Below, in pieces: positions 7,886 to 14,711 of a stretch of DNA of 28,068 bases. The notes beneath the pieces are model-generated. The model saw nothing but the letters and a program-made list of their open reading frames with translations. It did not search any database and had not been told where the DNA came from. The translations under genes were made by a program, and so were the position numbers. Origin of the DNA: an uncultured Lachnospiraceae bacterium (lineage in GTDB: Bacteria; Bacillota; Clostridia; Lachnospirales; Lachnospiraceae); assembly GCA_910577675.1 (NCBI GenBank), contig CAJTOR010000049.1, forward strand, positions 1 through 28,068, in the 5' to 3' direction. Numbering within the stretch: position 1 is the first letter of the stretch; every line of letters begins with the position of its first letter.

Positions 7886-7925
7886 AAAGACATGGTTGAA
7901 CTAAAAAAACAACCATGTCTTTTTT
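7886..7925 (+). terminator. Intrinsic terminator closing the AT-rich island
   Basis: A perfect 13-bp stem, AAAGACATGGTTG (7886-7898) with CAACCATGTCTTT (7910-7922), has an 11-base A-rich loop and runs into a T-tract (7920-7925). It lies 34 bases after the membrane protein stop. The preceding A-run could also make it work on the opposite strand. Confidence 0.85.
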
Positions 7926-8001
7926 GCTGAAAAGTGGGGTGTTGTAATGGATATGAAAGGATACCAACCATGCTATTGGTACTATTTATTTGGGGATTTT
8001 C

Positions 8002-8030
8002 TTGACTGCTTAATTATGTTATGAGGTAAT
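8002..8030 (+). promoter_or_regulatory. Putative promoter for the spoVG-virB6-virB3 operon
   Basis: TTGACT (8002-8007), a 17-base spacer and GGTAAT (8025-8030) lie 37 bases before the SpoVG-like start and after the island terminator, where a promoter is needed. A perfect 6-bp inverted repeat TACCAA/TTGGTA (7962-7981) lies just upstream and could be an operator. The rest of the gap 7926-8066 shows only a 25-codon ORF (7947-8024) that I do not credit. Confidence 0.5.
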
Positions 8031-8066
8031 CGAAATAGTAACGTACAAAATTAAAGGGAGGTTTCA

Positions 8067-8357
8067 ATGAAGGTTAAGGCAAAAATCGTTGCCCGTTATG
8101 GGGACGAGGGGAAACTGAAGGCGATTGCCACAGTCTGCTTAAATGGGGAATTTCTTATTACCGGGGTGCGCGTGGTGGAATGCCAGAAGGGGCTTACTGT
8201 ATTTATGCCCAGCCGGGAGGTTGCATCCGGTGAATACCGCGATATCTGTTTCCCGATCACATCAGAACTATACCAACAAATCAAGGACTGTGTGCTTGCC
8301 GCCCATGCCCAGCCGGAGGAGGAAATGCAGACGGAATGGGCGGAGGGGCAGGCATAA
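8067..8357 (+). CDS. spoVG: SpoVG-family protein, 96 aa
   Basis: The first about 85 residues follow the SpoVG pattern: an opening strand, then GKLKAIATVCLNGEFLITGVRVV, a GLTVFMPSREVASGEYRDICFPIT block and a C-terminal helix ending near the usual SpoVG length. Family members are small DNA/RNA-binding regulators, best known from sporulation and virulence control in Firmicutes, and copies occur in mobile elements. An acidic tail of about 15 residues follows. The ribosome binding site AAAGGGAGG lies at about 8053. It is the first gene after a putative promoter and lies 27 bases before the VirB6-like gene, so it probably regulates the element or its transfer operon. It could instead act on host genes. 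Confidence 0.88.
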   Translation: MKVKAKIVARYGDEGKLKAIATVCLNGEFLITGVRVVECQKGLTVFMPSREVASGEYRDICFPITSELYQQIKDCVLAAHAQPEEEMQTEWAEGQA

Positions 8358-8384
8358 ACCCTACTACGGAAAGAAGGTGGTTGT

Positions 8385-9227
8385 TTGGAAGCACTCCTTG
8401 TATCCCTGATTGTATCCGTTTTAAACGGTGCGATCGCCTACATTGATCAGATGCTTTCCGGGCTGGCATCCCTGACACTCCATGCAGACCAGTACATGAC
8501 AGCAGGTGGGGGCGGGAGTATGGTCGGGGTGCTGTTTGACATCTTGCTTGGGTTTGGTGTGTCGCTAATCATCTTAAAATTCCTGAAGAAAGGCTTTGAA
8601 TGTTATGTCCTTTGGACGGACGGCGACCCGGACAATGAACCGATTTCCCTGGTGGTCCGTTTTATACAGGCAATCGCCATCGCCGTCTGCTTCCCAGTGC
8701 TTTACGGCTGGATGGCAGACATTACCGGGAACCTGACGGATGAACTGCTTGCCACCATCGGGGTATCAACGAATTATAACTGGAAGGCATGGACAAAGGG
8801 GATTTCCTCAATGGGGCTTGTGACTGCCATCCTTGGGCTTGTGTTTGTCATCAGTTACTTTATGCTGTATTTCCAGTTTTTAATGCGAGGGTTGGAAATC
8901 CTGATCCTGCGGGTCGGTCTGCCGTTGGCCTGCGTGGGACTGTTAGATAATGACAAGGGAATATTTAAAAACTATGTCATGAAATTCCTTCAGTCCATGA
9001 TTTCCGTTGTGGTTCAGGTTGCCCTCTGTAAGCTTGGGGTTGGCCTGATGATGAACCTGGGCGGCAACATGAACATTTTCTGGGGGACAGCCTGTATTGT
9101 ACTTGCGATCCGTACACCAAGGTTCTTGGCGGAATTTATGGTTCCGTCCGGCGGGGGTGGCGGCGTGGTAAACAATGTTTATCACTCAGTACGGCTGATC
9201 GGTATGGCGAAGAACCTAATGAAGTAA
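8385..9227 (+). CDS. VirB6/TrbL-like polytopic conjugation protein, 280 aa
   Basis: This is an integral membrane protein with five or more hydrophobic segments: near residues 3-22, 45-66, 93-112, 140-168, 175-188 and 205-245. It matches the TrbL/VirB6 family of Firmicute conjugation systems (CD1112-like), which forms the inner-membrane channel of the type IV secretion apparatus. Useful family signs are the conserved-looking stretch FVISYFMLYFQFLMRGLEILILRVGLPLACVGLL (the family has similar LxxRxxxLxxLxxxxPLA) and a C-terminal Gly-rich linker GGGGG followed by a basic tail. The start is TTG 8385, with AAGAAGGTGG upstream. The small gene at 9238 and the PrgI gene follow in the same operon. Confidence 0.88.
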   Translation: MEALLVSLIVSVLNGAIAYIDQMLSGLASLTLHADQYMTAGGGGSMVGVLFDILLGFGVSLIILKFLKKGFECYVLWTDGDPDNEPISLVVRFIQAIAIAVCFPVLYGWMADITGNLTDELLATIGVSTNYNWKAWTKGISSMGLVTAILGLVFVISYFMLYFQFLMRGLEILILRVGLPLACVGLLDNDKGIFKNYVMKFLQSMISVVVQVALCKLGVGLMMNLGGNMNIFWGTACIVLAIRTPRFLAEFMVPSGGGGGVVNNVYHSVRLIGMAKNLMK

Positions 9228-9237
9228 AGGGGGCAGC

Positions 9238-9447
9238 ATGATTACATTGGATGAGATTTCAAGGGCGGTGGTCAGCCTGGTCCGGCTGGGTGCGGCATTC
9301 CGCCTGGTCTACTGCATGGTTCGGCTGGAGGGTGCGCAGGAGGAACAGGGGCAGTATAAGAAGCGGGCAAAAAATACAGTGCTGTTCTATATCCTTGCGG
9401 AGTCCGTGTGGCAGATCAAGGAATTGGTTTTTTATTATTATCGGTGA
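9238..9447 (+). CDS. Small hypothetical protein between virB6 and virB3, 69 aa
   Basis: ATG 9238 follows AAGGGGG by about 5 bases, and the gene sits 10 bases after the VirB6 stop and 9 bases before the PrgI/VirB3 start. Spacing and strong ribosome binding site make it a real operon member. The sequence has two moderately hydrophobic stretches (about 8-27 and 46-67) separated by a charged segment EGAQEEQGQYKKRAKN. This suggests a small hairpin membrane protein or a membrane-associated helix pair. I do not recognise a family. A role as a minor component of the transfer channel is inferred from position only. Confidence 0.75.
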   Translation: MITLDEISRAVVSLVRLGAAFRLVYCMVRLEGAQEEQGQYKKRAKNTVLFYILAESVWQIKELVFYYYR

Positions 9448-9456
9448 GGAGGCGCA

Positions 9457-9810
9457 ATGGAAGAAGAAATGGGGCTTTACATCCCAACCGGGGTAAGACC
9501 GGGGAAGGAATTGTTCCACGGGTTTGGGCGGCGGGAACTGACTCAGAGTGCGGTGGGTTCCCTGGTGGGAGGCATGGTGGCAGCTCTTTTATGGCTTGCC
9601 ACGGGGAATGTGGCACTGACGGTTGTCACCTTGCTTTCCGGCATTTTTGGCAGCGTGATGATGTGTACCCGTGACCAGAACAACCAGAGTGTGGTAGACC
9701 AGTTGGGAAACCTCCTGCGCTACCGCCGCAGCCAGCAGATTTACCCCTACCGTATGATGGATGAATGGGGGTTACAGAAAAAGAAAAAGGGGGAGGGATT
9801 GGGGGATTGA
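9457..9810 (+). CDS. PrgI/VirB3-like conjugation membrane protein, 117 aa
   Basis: The protein has the PrgI-family layout seen in Firmicute conjugation loci, where it takes the place of VirB3. There is a short N-terminal part with PTGVRPGKELFHGFGRRELTQ, two close membrane segments (about 32-50 and 53-70), and a cytosolic tail with QSVVDQLGNLLRYRRSQQIYPYR. VirB3 proteins partner with the VirB4 ATPase at the inner membrane. GAGGAGG precedes ATG 9457. The gene ends in a Lys/Gly-rich tail whose last codons overlap the TTG start of the cytosine methyltransferase (TTGA). In related elements VirB4 usually follows directly; here it is about 14.8 kb away. Confidence 0.85.
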   Translation: MEEEMGLYIPTGVRPGKELFHGFGRRELTQSAVGSLVGGMVAALLWLATGNVALTVVTLLSGIFGSVMMCTRDQNNQSVVDQLGNLLRYRRSQQIYPYRMMDEWGLQKKKKGEGLGD

Positions 9811-11135
9811 CATTTCTTGATCTTTTTGCCGGGATAGGGGGATTCCGGCGGGGACTTGAGCGCAGCGGGCATACTTGTGTCGGTCATGTAGAGATTGATA
9901 TGTATGCAAACCGAAGTTACATGGCGATGTATGGGCTTTTGCCCTGTAAAGAAAAGACAAAGGGGGATGGGAACATATCGTGGTTATGCCACAGGGAGGA
10001 GGATGAATGTGGGAACCAGCCGCGGGAATGGTTCGCAAAGGACATTAAACAGCTTACAGCAGGAGAAATTCCAACGGCTGAAATCTGGGCTTTTGGGTTT
10101 CCTTGTACCGACATTAGTGTCAGCGGGAGAATGGCAGGGCTACATGGAACGCGAAGTGGACTCTTTTTTGAGGTTGCTCGTCTGCTCAAAGGCACGGATG
10201 CCGAAAATAAACCCCAATACCTACTCATTGAGAATGTTAAGCATCTTCTGTCAAGCAATGGCGGAAGGGATTTTACCACCGTTCTCACTGAATTATGGGA
10301 GGCAGGGTACGACTGTGAATGGTATGTTGTCAATTCCAGGGACTTCGGTGTGCCACAACACCGGGAACGGGTGTACCTTGTTGGATATCTTGGAGGAAGA
10401 CGTGGACGAGGGCTATTTCCTATCCGCAACACAGACTCTGCGCCTGTTAAACGAAATACAGGTGGAAGAGGAAAACGGAAGCTTTGTGGGCTTCCCTGTG
10501 CTTCCTTTATCGACATGAGCAAAGGGGCAAAGTTTACAAAAGAATCCCGCAGTGTCATGGCGAAACAGAATGCAGGGATCACGAACCATAAGGGGGAAAC
10601 CTCCGGGGTGTTCCTCTGCAAGGGACATCCTGATTGTGTGCGGGCAGTCCTTACCCCGAACCGCATAAAAAAACGACAGAATGGGCGGCGGATCAAGGGG
10701 GAAGGCGAACCAAGCTTTACCCTGACCTGCCAGGACCAGCATGGGGTACTGTTTGGATGTTTTGGGGAGGGGCTTCCGATCCGGGAGGCAAAGAAAGAAG
10801 GGTATACGGTTGCCGTCCACGGGGACAGCATCAATTTAATCTACCCCAACAGCAAAAGGAAACGGGGGCGTGTGGGGAAACAATGCGCCCATGCCGTGCT
10901 GACAAACGGGAACATGGGCGTATTATTGTGTTGCCGTATCCGCAGGCTGACCCCAAGGGAATGCTGGCGGCTCCAGGCATTTGATGATTACCTTTTTGAC
11001 CGTGCAAGGGCGGCGGGGATCAGTGACACCCAGTTGTATAAGCAGGCAGGGAATGCCGTAACAGTCAACATCGTATATGAAATCGGGAAACGGCTGACAG
11101 AAATGGAAAAGGAGATAGGAAGGAGGGGAAAATGA
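9807..11135 (+). CDS. DNA (cytosine-5-)-methyltransferase, 442 aa
   Basis: It transfers a methyl group from S-adenosylmethionine to cytosine C5 in DNA. All core motifs are present in canonical order. Motif I is FLDLFAGIGGF (3-13), motif IV FGFPCTDIS carries the catalytic Cys100, motif VI is ENV (142-144), motif VIII is QHRER (184-188), and motif X is GNAVTVNIVYEIGKRL (from 415). The variable target-recognition region (about 195-390) is long. The frame opens at 9765, but the protein fold starts at MTFLDLF, so I choose TTG 9807, which overlaps the VirB3 stop and has GGGGGA just upstream. It overlaps the next methyltransferase by ATGA. No restriction endonuclease is nearby, so it is probably an orphan, perhaps protecting the element from host restriction or marking its DNA. 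Confidence 0.93.
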   Translation: MTFLDLFAGIGGFRRGLERSGHTCVGHVEIDMYANRSYMAMYGLLPCKEKTKGDGNISWLCHREEDECGNQPREWFAKDIKQLTAGEIPTAEIWAFGFPCTDISVSGRMAGLHGTRSGLFFEVARLLKGTDAENKPQYLLIENVKHLLSSNGGRDFTTVLTELWEAGYDCEWYVVNSRDFGVPQHRERVYLVGYLGGRRGRGLFPIRNTDSAPVKRNTGGRGKRKLCGLPCASFIDMSKGAKFTKESRSVMAKQNAGITNHKGETSGVFLCKGHPDCVRAVLTPNRIKKRQNGRRIKGEGEPSFTLTCQDQHGVLFGCFGEGLPIREAKKEGYTVAVHGDSINLIYPNSKRKRGRVGKQCAHAVLTNGNMGVLLCCRIRRLTPRECWRLQAFDDYLFDRARAAGISDTQLYKQAGNAVTVNIVYEIGKRLTEMEKEIGRRGK

Positions 11136-11704
11136 AGTTTAAGGTCATCTACTGTGATCCGCCCTGGTCGTACCATGTGTATTCCGGGACAGGACGCAGT
11201 GCGGCAAACCATTACCATACCATGACAGCGGAAGAGATTTATGGGCTGGATATTGCGGGGATTGCGGACAAGGATTGCGCGCTCTTTCTTTGGGTTACAT
11301 TTCCCTGTCTTTTGCAGGGGCTTGAAACCATCCGGCGTTGGGGGTTTACTTACAAAACACTTGGTTTTTGCTGGGTGAAGCGTTGTCGGAAACAGACAGA
11401 CCATTGGTTTTTCGGGCTTGGTTTCTGGACAAGGGCAAACCCGGAACTCTGCCTGCTTGCGACCAGGGGCAACCCGAAGCGGGTAGATAAAGGGGTGCAT
11501 AGCCTGATCGACACACCGATTGAGGAACACAGCAGGAAACCGGGGGAGGTAAGAAAGCGGATTGAACGGCTGATGGGGGATGTGCCGCGCGTTGAACTGT
11601 TTGCAAGGGAACGGCATGACGGCTGGGTCTGTGTGGGCGATGGGGTGGATGGGATGGATATACAGGAGTCCATCCAGAGGCTGAAACAGGGGGAAAGTGT
11701 ATGA
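11132..11704 (+). CDS. MT-A70 family adenine methyltransferase, 190 aa
   Basis: It begins MKFKVIYCDPPWSYHVYSG, with the catalytic DPPW motif (residues 9-12). Features follow that are usual for MT-A70 proteins of phages and mobile elements: NHYHTMTAEEI, LFLWVTFPCL, TYKTLGFCWVKR, and RANPELCLLATRGNPKR near 105-125. The last part has EEHSRKPGEVRKRIERLMGD and RVELFARERHDGWVCVGD. The expected activity is N6-adenine methylation of DNA; the target is not predictable. ATG 11132 overlaps the cytosine methyltransferase stop and is preceded by GGAGGGGAAA. The gene also overlaps the prepilin peptidase start (ATGATGG), linking the methyltransferases to the Tad gene block in one transcript. Confidence 0.93.
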   Translation: MKFKVIYCDPPWSYHVYSGTGRSAANHYHTMTAEEIYGLDIAGIADKDCALFLWVTFPCLLQGLETIRRWGFTYKTLGFCWVKRCRKQTDHWFFGLGFWTRANPELCLLATRGNPKRVDKGVHSLIDTPIEEHSRKPGEVRKRIERLMGDVPRVELFARERHDGWVCVGDGVDGMDIQESIQRLKQGESV

Positions 11705-12267
11705 TGGTATGGATGGGGCAGGCTAAACTTTTTACAGCCTGCCTTCTGATTTCCCTTATAGGCGGGTTGCTCTGTGGTTTTGCATTGTGCCGTTCCTTAA
11801 AAAGCAGGAAATGTTATGGGGTTGTTCCCGTTCCAGTTGCCCTGACGGTGATATTCCTCTCGATCTATGGGTTTTCTGCTTTTGCATTCCGCTGTATCCT
11901 GCTCTGCCAGCTCCTTGTGATGGCTGGCATCGTGGATAAAGCCACCCTTGAAATCCCGGATAAATTCCATTTCCTGATTGTACTTGTAGGTCTGATTGGT
12001 TTCCAGCCATTCCCTGCCCTGTGTGGTTTTTTCTTCGTGCCTTTGCCGTTTTTGGTGGCAGCCCTTACAACAGGGAAAATTGGCGGCGGGGATGTGAAGC
12101 TGATGGCGGCAAGCGGCTTTGCCCTTGGGGTATCCACCGGGTTTCGGATGATGGGGTATGGGCTTGCGGTGGGGCTTATCTGGAATGCGCTGTCCCATAG
12201 AGGGAAGCAAAGCCTGCCGTTAGCCCCATCCCTTGCAGTTGGGTGCTTCATATCGTTATTGTTATAA
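11701..12267 (+). CDS. Type IV prepilin peptidase, A24 family (TadV/CpaA-like), 188 aa
   Basis: This is a polytopic aspartic peptidase that removes the leader of type IV and Flp-type prepilins at the membrane. The two catalytic aspartates are visible. The first is Asp79 in AGIVDKATLEIPDKF, with the family spacing to a following IP. The second is Asp131 in GKIGGGDVKLMAA, the GxGD motif. Six or so hydrophobic segments cover the chain, and the length (188 aa) fits the short, methylase-less TadV/CpaA class. Translation may begin at 11701 or at the next ATG, 11704; AGGGGGAAA lies upstream. It is followed by a large hairpin and then the CpaB gene. Likely substrates within the element are the products at 5080, 19105 and possibly 19503. 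Confidence 0.9.
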   Translation: MMVWMGQAKLFTACLLISLIGGLLCGFALCRSLKSRKCYGVVPVPVALTVIFLSIYGFSAFAFRCILLCQLLVMAGIVDKATLEIPDKFHFLIVLVGLIGFQPFPALCGFFFVPLPFLVAALTTGKIGGGDVKLMAASGFALGVSTGFRMMGYGLAVGLIWNALSHRGKQSLPLAPSLAVGCFISLLL

Positions 12268-12285
12268 GAAAAGGGTAAATTTTTT

Positions 12286-12326
12286 AACAAACAGGAAACA
12301 GGCAAAATGCCTGTATCTTGTTTGTT
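12286..12326 (+). repeat. Long 18-bp inverted repeat after the prepilin peptidase gene
   Basis: The left arm AACAAACAGGAAACAGGC (12286-12303) pairs with the right arm (12309-12326) across an AAAAT loop, with one mismatch and one G-U. It begins 18 bases after the stop. The 3' arm is T-rich (ends TTGTTTGTTTCC) but there is no clean T-run, so it may be a weak terminator, attenuator or processing hairpin between the methyltransferase/peptidase block and the CpaB gene. Confidence 0.6.
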
Positions 12327-12374
12327 TCCTGTCAATACGTTTATTTTATGCGTTTACGGGAAGAAAGAAAAAAA

Positions 12375-12455
12375 GCCGCTTGGCGGCAGAATGGGAGAAA
12401 GGTTGAAAGAAATACATTATCAACCTTCCCAGATTTGAGTGTCCGCAAAAGTGGA
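12375..12455 (+). promoter_or_regulatory. Structured leader A upstream of the CpaB gene (repeated modules)
   Basis: In order it holds GCCGCTTGGCGGC, which folds as a 5-bp hairpin (12375-12387), then CAGAATGGGAGAAA (12387-12400). An AAGGTTGA/TCAACCTT hairpin (12399-12427) follows, then AGATTTG-N6-CGCAAAA (12431-12450) overlapping a small TGTCC/GGACA stem. Parts recur in the leaders at 13345, 14595 and 18033. With the hairpin at 12286 it fills the 203-base gap 12268-12470. No protein-coding frame is convincing here. Confidence 0.5.
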
Positions 12456-12470
12456 CAGATGGGAGCAATA

Positions 12471-13280
12471 ATGAAAAATCTTTTAAAAAACAGGGTTGTC
12501 CTTGGGCTGGCATGTATCGTGGTGTCGCTGGTTGTCTGCTTTGGTCTGACCCCGCTGTTTAACGATGCTGTGGCGGCAACCAAGACCATAGTACGTGTGA
12601 ATGCAGAGATCAAACAGGGGGAGCAGATTACTGCCAGGATGGTTACAACCGTGGAGGTGGGCGGCTACAACCTGCCTGCCAATGTCCTTTGTGAGATGGG
12701 GGATGTGGTCGGGAAATATGCGGCGGCGGATTTTTCCAAGGGAGATTATATCCTTGCGGGTAAAGTGTCGGATACGCCACCATCAAAAAATGCGTACTTC
12801 GGCAAATTGGATGGGACAAACCGCGCCCTTTCTGTTACCATCCAGTCCTTTGCCGCCGGGTTGTCCGGGAAACTGGGGCAGGGGGATGTGATCTCCTTAA
12901 TTGCAAATAATGTGGGGGAATTTCGGGAAACGGTGATCCCGCCGGAACTCCAGTATGTCGAAGTGCTTGCCACAACCATCAGTGATGGTACAGACAGTGA
13001 TGAACAGGAAGGGGAAAAGGAAGAATTACCGTCCACCGTGACTGTCCTTGTTACCCCAGAGCAGGCAAGGCTTTTGGTGGAACTGGAACAGGGCGGAAAC
13101 CTCCACGCCGCGTTAGTCTGCCAGGGCGGGGATAAAAACGCCGCATATTTTATAAAAGAGCAGGCGCGGATTCTGGAAGAACTCTACCCGGAGGAGGAAG
13201 GCGATGATGTGCAACAGGAAAACAACAAGGATGGGGAAAAGGGAGGAAATTTAAAAGGGAAGGGGGAAGAAGAGAATTGA
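12471..13280 (+). CDS. CpaB/RcpC-like SAF-domain pilus assembly protein, 269 aa
   Basis: I choose ATG 12471 (GGGAG a few bases upstream) over the frame opening at 12318, because the product then starts with a short basic end and a membrane anchor (about 9-30). A SAF domain follows (about 38-100: VRVNAEIKQGEQITARMV, GKYAAADFSKGDYIL), then the CpaB-type beta-rich region with RALSVTIQSFAAGLSGKLGQGDVISLI and a TVTVLVTPEQARLLVELEQGG block. In Tad systems CpaB/RcpC is an envelope protein needed for pilus assembly. The last 35 residues are Glu/Lys/Gly-rich. The next gene, the ATPase at 13470, is 189 bases downstream. It is about the usual family length. Confidence 0.85.
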   Translation: MKNLLKNRVVLGLACIVVSLVVCFGLTPLFNDAVAATKTIVRVNAEIKQGEQITARMVTTVEVGGYNLPANVLCEMGDVVGKYAAADFSKGDYILAGKVSDTPPSKNAYFGKLDGTNRALSVTIQSFAAGLSGKLGQGDVISLIANNVGEFRETVIPPELQYVEVLATTISDGTDSDEQEGEKEELPSTVTVLVTPEQARLLVELEQGGNLHAALVCQGGDKNAAYFIKEQARILEELYPEEEGDDVQQENNKDGEKGGNLKGKGEEEN

Positions 13281-13344
13281 AAACTAAGATTTTCAGTTTA
13301 AGGATTTGTGATACCGTACACCATGTACCCAAGCAAATCAGAAT

Positions 13345-13432
13345 GCCGCTTATACGACAGAATGGGAGAAAAGCGTGAAAGGTTGAAAACCTTTCACGCG
13401 CAAGTTTGTGTCTGCGTTGCATCCACAAACTT
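13345..13432 (+). promoter_or_regulatory. Structured leader B upstream of the CpaE-like ATPase gene
   Basis: GCCGCTT (13345-13351) and CAGAATGGGAGAAA (13358-13371) repeat leader A with nearly the same spacing. They are followed by a perfect 12-bp hairpin, GCGTGAAAGGTT/AACCTTTCACGC (13373-13399, loop GAA), and a second 9-bp hairpin, AAGTTTGTG/CACAAACTT (13402-13432). The second ends about 37 bases before the ATPase start. No T-run follows, so it is probably a regulatory or stability element. It occupies most of the 189-base gap 13281-13469. Confidence 0.55.
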
Positions 13433-13469
13433 ATTATGCGCAAAAAGCAGCGCAGAAATGAGGAAAAGT

Positions 13470-14567
13470 ATGGAATATGCAAAAATGTTAGCAATCCTGG
13501 GCAGTCCGGGCAGTGGAAAAACCACAACTGCCATTAAACTGGCGTGCGCACTGACAGCAGAGAAGAAAAATGTCATCGTGGTACATTGCGACCCGTTCAC
13601 CCCGGTAATCCCAACATTGCTCCCGGCAGGGACAGCACACGATACCTCGCTGGGAAGTCTGTTGACCGCGCCGGGAGTCACACAGGAAACTATTCTGAAA
13701 GCCTGCATCCCCGCAGGAAAAAATAAATATCTGGGATTGCTTGGATACCGTGCAGGGGAGAACCTGATGCATTATCCAAAAATAACATACGACAGGGCAG
13801 TGGAACTTTTTGTATCCCTGCGCCATCTGGCGGATTATGTGTTGATTGACTGTGCATCCATTCTTGAAGCAGACCCTGCCTCCCTTGTAGCAGCAGAAGT
13901 AGCAGATGGGATGTTAAAAATTGGGACGGCAGATTTAAAAGGGATTTCCTATTTCCAGAGCCATTCCCAAATGCTTATGGACAGCCGCTATCAGCATGGG
14001 AAGCATCGGATGGCAGTCGGGAATCTGAAAGTCGGGCAGGACTGGGAAGCCGTTGCTGGGCAGTATGGCGGGATTGACCATTTTTTACCTTATACGGCAG
14101 AGTTGGAAAAACAGGGGAATGAGATGGCACTGTTTGAACCGTTGCGTTCCGCGGAGGGGGTTCACTACCAGATGGGGATTGACCGAATCCGGGTGGATAT
14201 GTTTGTATCCACGGAGGAAAAAACAAAAAAGAAAAAAAACATAAAAGAGAAGATCAAAAGGACAGTTGCATGGATGGGTAAGGAAAGAATACGGAAGTCA
14301 GCAGACGGGGAAGAAAATGAATTTCCTGTCATTGTTGGAAAAGAGGATCAGGAAAAATCCGAAATAACAATGAGAGAGGGGAATAGTACCCCGCAGAAAA
14401 CTACCACATACCAAAAAGATAGGGGCTTACAGGCGGCGGATTATATCGCCTTAAACAAGAAAGAAAGGTCAGGGGAAGAACTTCCGGGAAAGAAACAGAG
14501 AAAGAAAAAAGAAAAAGACACAAAGGATTTCCACTTACCCTTTTCAAGAAGCCGTGGGGAATTCTAA
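13470..14567 (+). CDS. CpaE/TadZ-like P-loop ATPase without receiver domain, 365 aa
   Basis: ATG 13470 is chosen because GAGGAAAAG precedes it. The first part is a MinD/ParA-like fold. Walker A GSPGSGKTTT is at 11-20, a VIVVHCDPFTPVIPTLL strand follows as in MinD/CpaE proteins, and LADYVLIDCASILEADPASLVAAEVADG fits the Walker B region. The P-loop is of the ordinary GxxxxGKT form rather than the deviant KGGxGKT form. There is no N-terminal receiver-like domain. The C-terminal third (about 255-365) is a Lys/Glu-rich, probably disordered extension. In Tad systems such a protein localises the assembly machine. Its place between CpaB and TadA is exactly that of cpaE/tadZ. A second CpaE-like gene begins at 27387. 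Confidence 0.75.
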   Translation: MEYAKMLAILGSPGSGKTTTAIKLACALTAEKKNVIVVHCDPFTPVIPTLLPAGTAHDTSLGSLLTAPGVTQETILKACIPAGKNKYLGLLGYRAGENLMHYPKITYDRAVELFVSLRHLADYVLIDCASILEADPASLVAAEVADGMLKIGTADLKGISYFQSHSQMLMDSRYQHGKHRMAVGNLKVGQDWEAVAGQYGGIDHFLPYTAELEKQGNEMALFEPLRSAEGVHYQMGIDRIRVDMFVSTEEKTKKKKNIKEKIKRTVAWMGKERIRKSADGEENEFPVIVGKEDQEKSEITMREGNSTPQKTTTYQKDRGLQAADYIALNKKERSGEELPGKKQRKKKEKDTKDFHLPFSRSRGEF

Positions 14568-14594
14568 GTGTAGTAGAAGAAAACGTTTCGGAAA

Positions 14595-14626
14595 AGATTT
14601 GTGGGTTCGCAAAAAAAATGCCGCTT
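14595..14626 (+). promoter_or_regulatory. Leader C upstream of tadA (repeated modules)
   Basis: AGATTTG-N6-CGCAAAA (14595-14614) matches leader A with the same spacing, and GCCGCTT (14620-14626) matches leaders A and B. It lies in the 144-base gap 14568-14711. A strong GGAAGGAGG ribosome binding site follows at 14695-14703. Function is unknown. Confidence 0.45.
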
Positions 14627-14711
14627 CTCAGCGTAAATTTGATGCAGACCTGGCACTGGAAATTTGCCCAGATCTTTCAGTATTTTTTTAAACAGGAAGG
14701 AGGAATGTTTT

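Noticed and set aside
7947..8024. 25-codon ORF between the island terminator and the SpoVG-like gene
   Set aside because: Too short, weak ribosome binding site, and it overlaps the putative promoter; probably chance or a worn remnant.
9917..10834. Long minus-strand ORF of 305 codons opposite the cytosine methyltransferase
   Set aside because: It mirrors a gene with complete motifs on the + strand, has no ribosome binding site, and its translation has no recognisable pattern.
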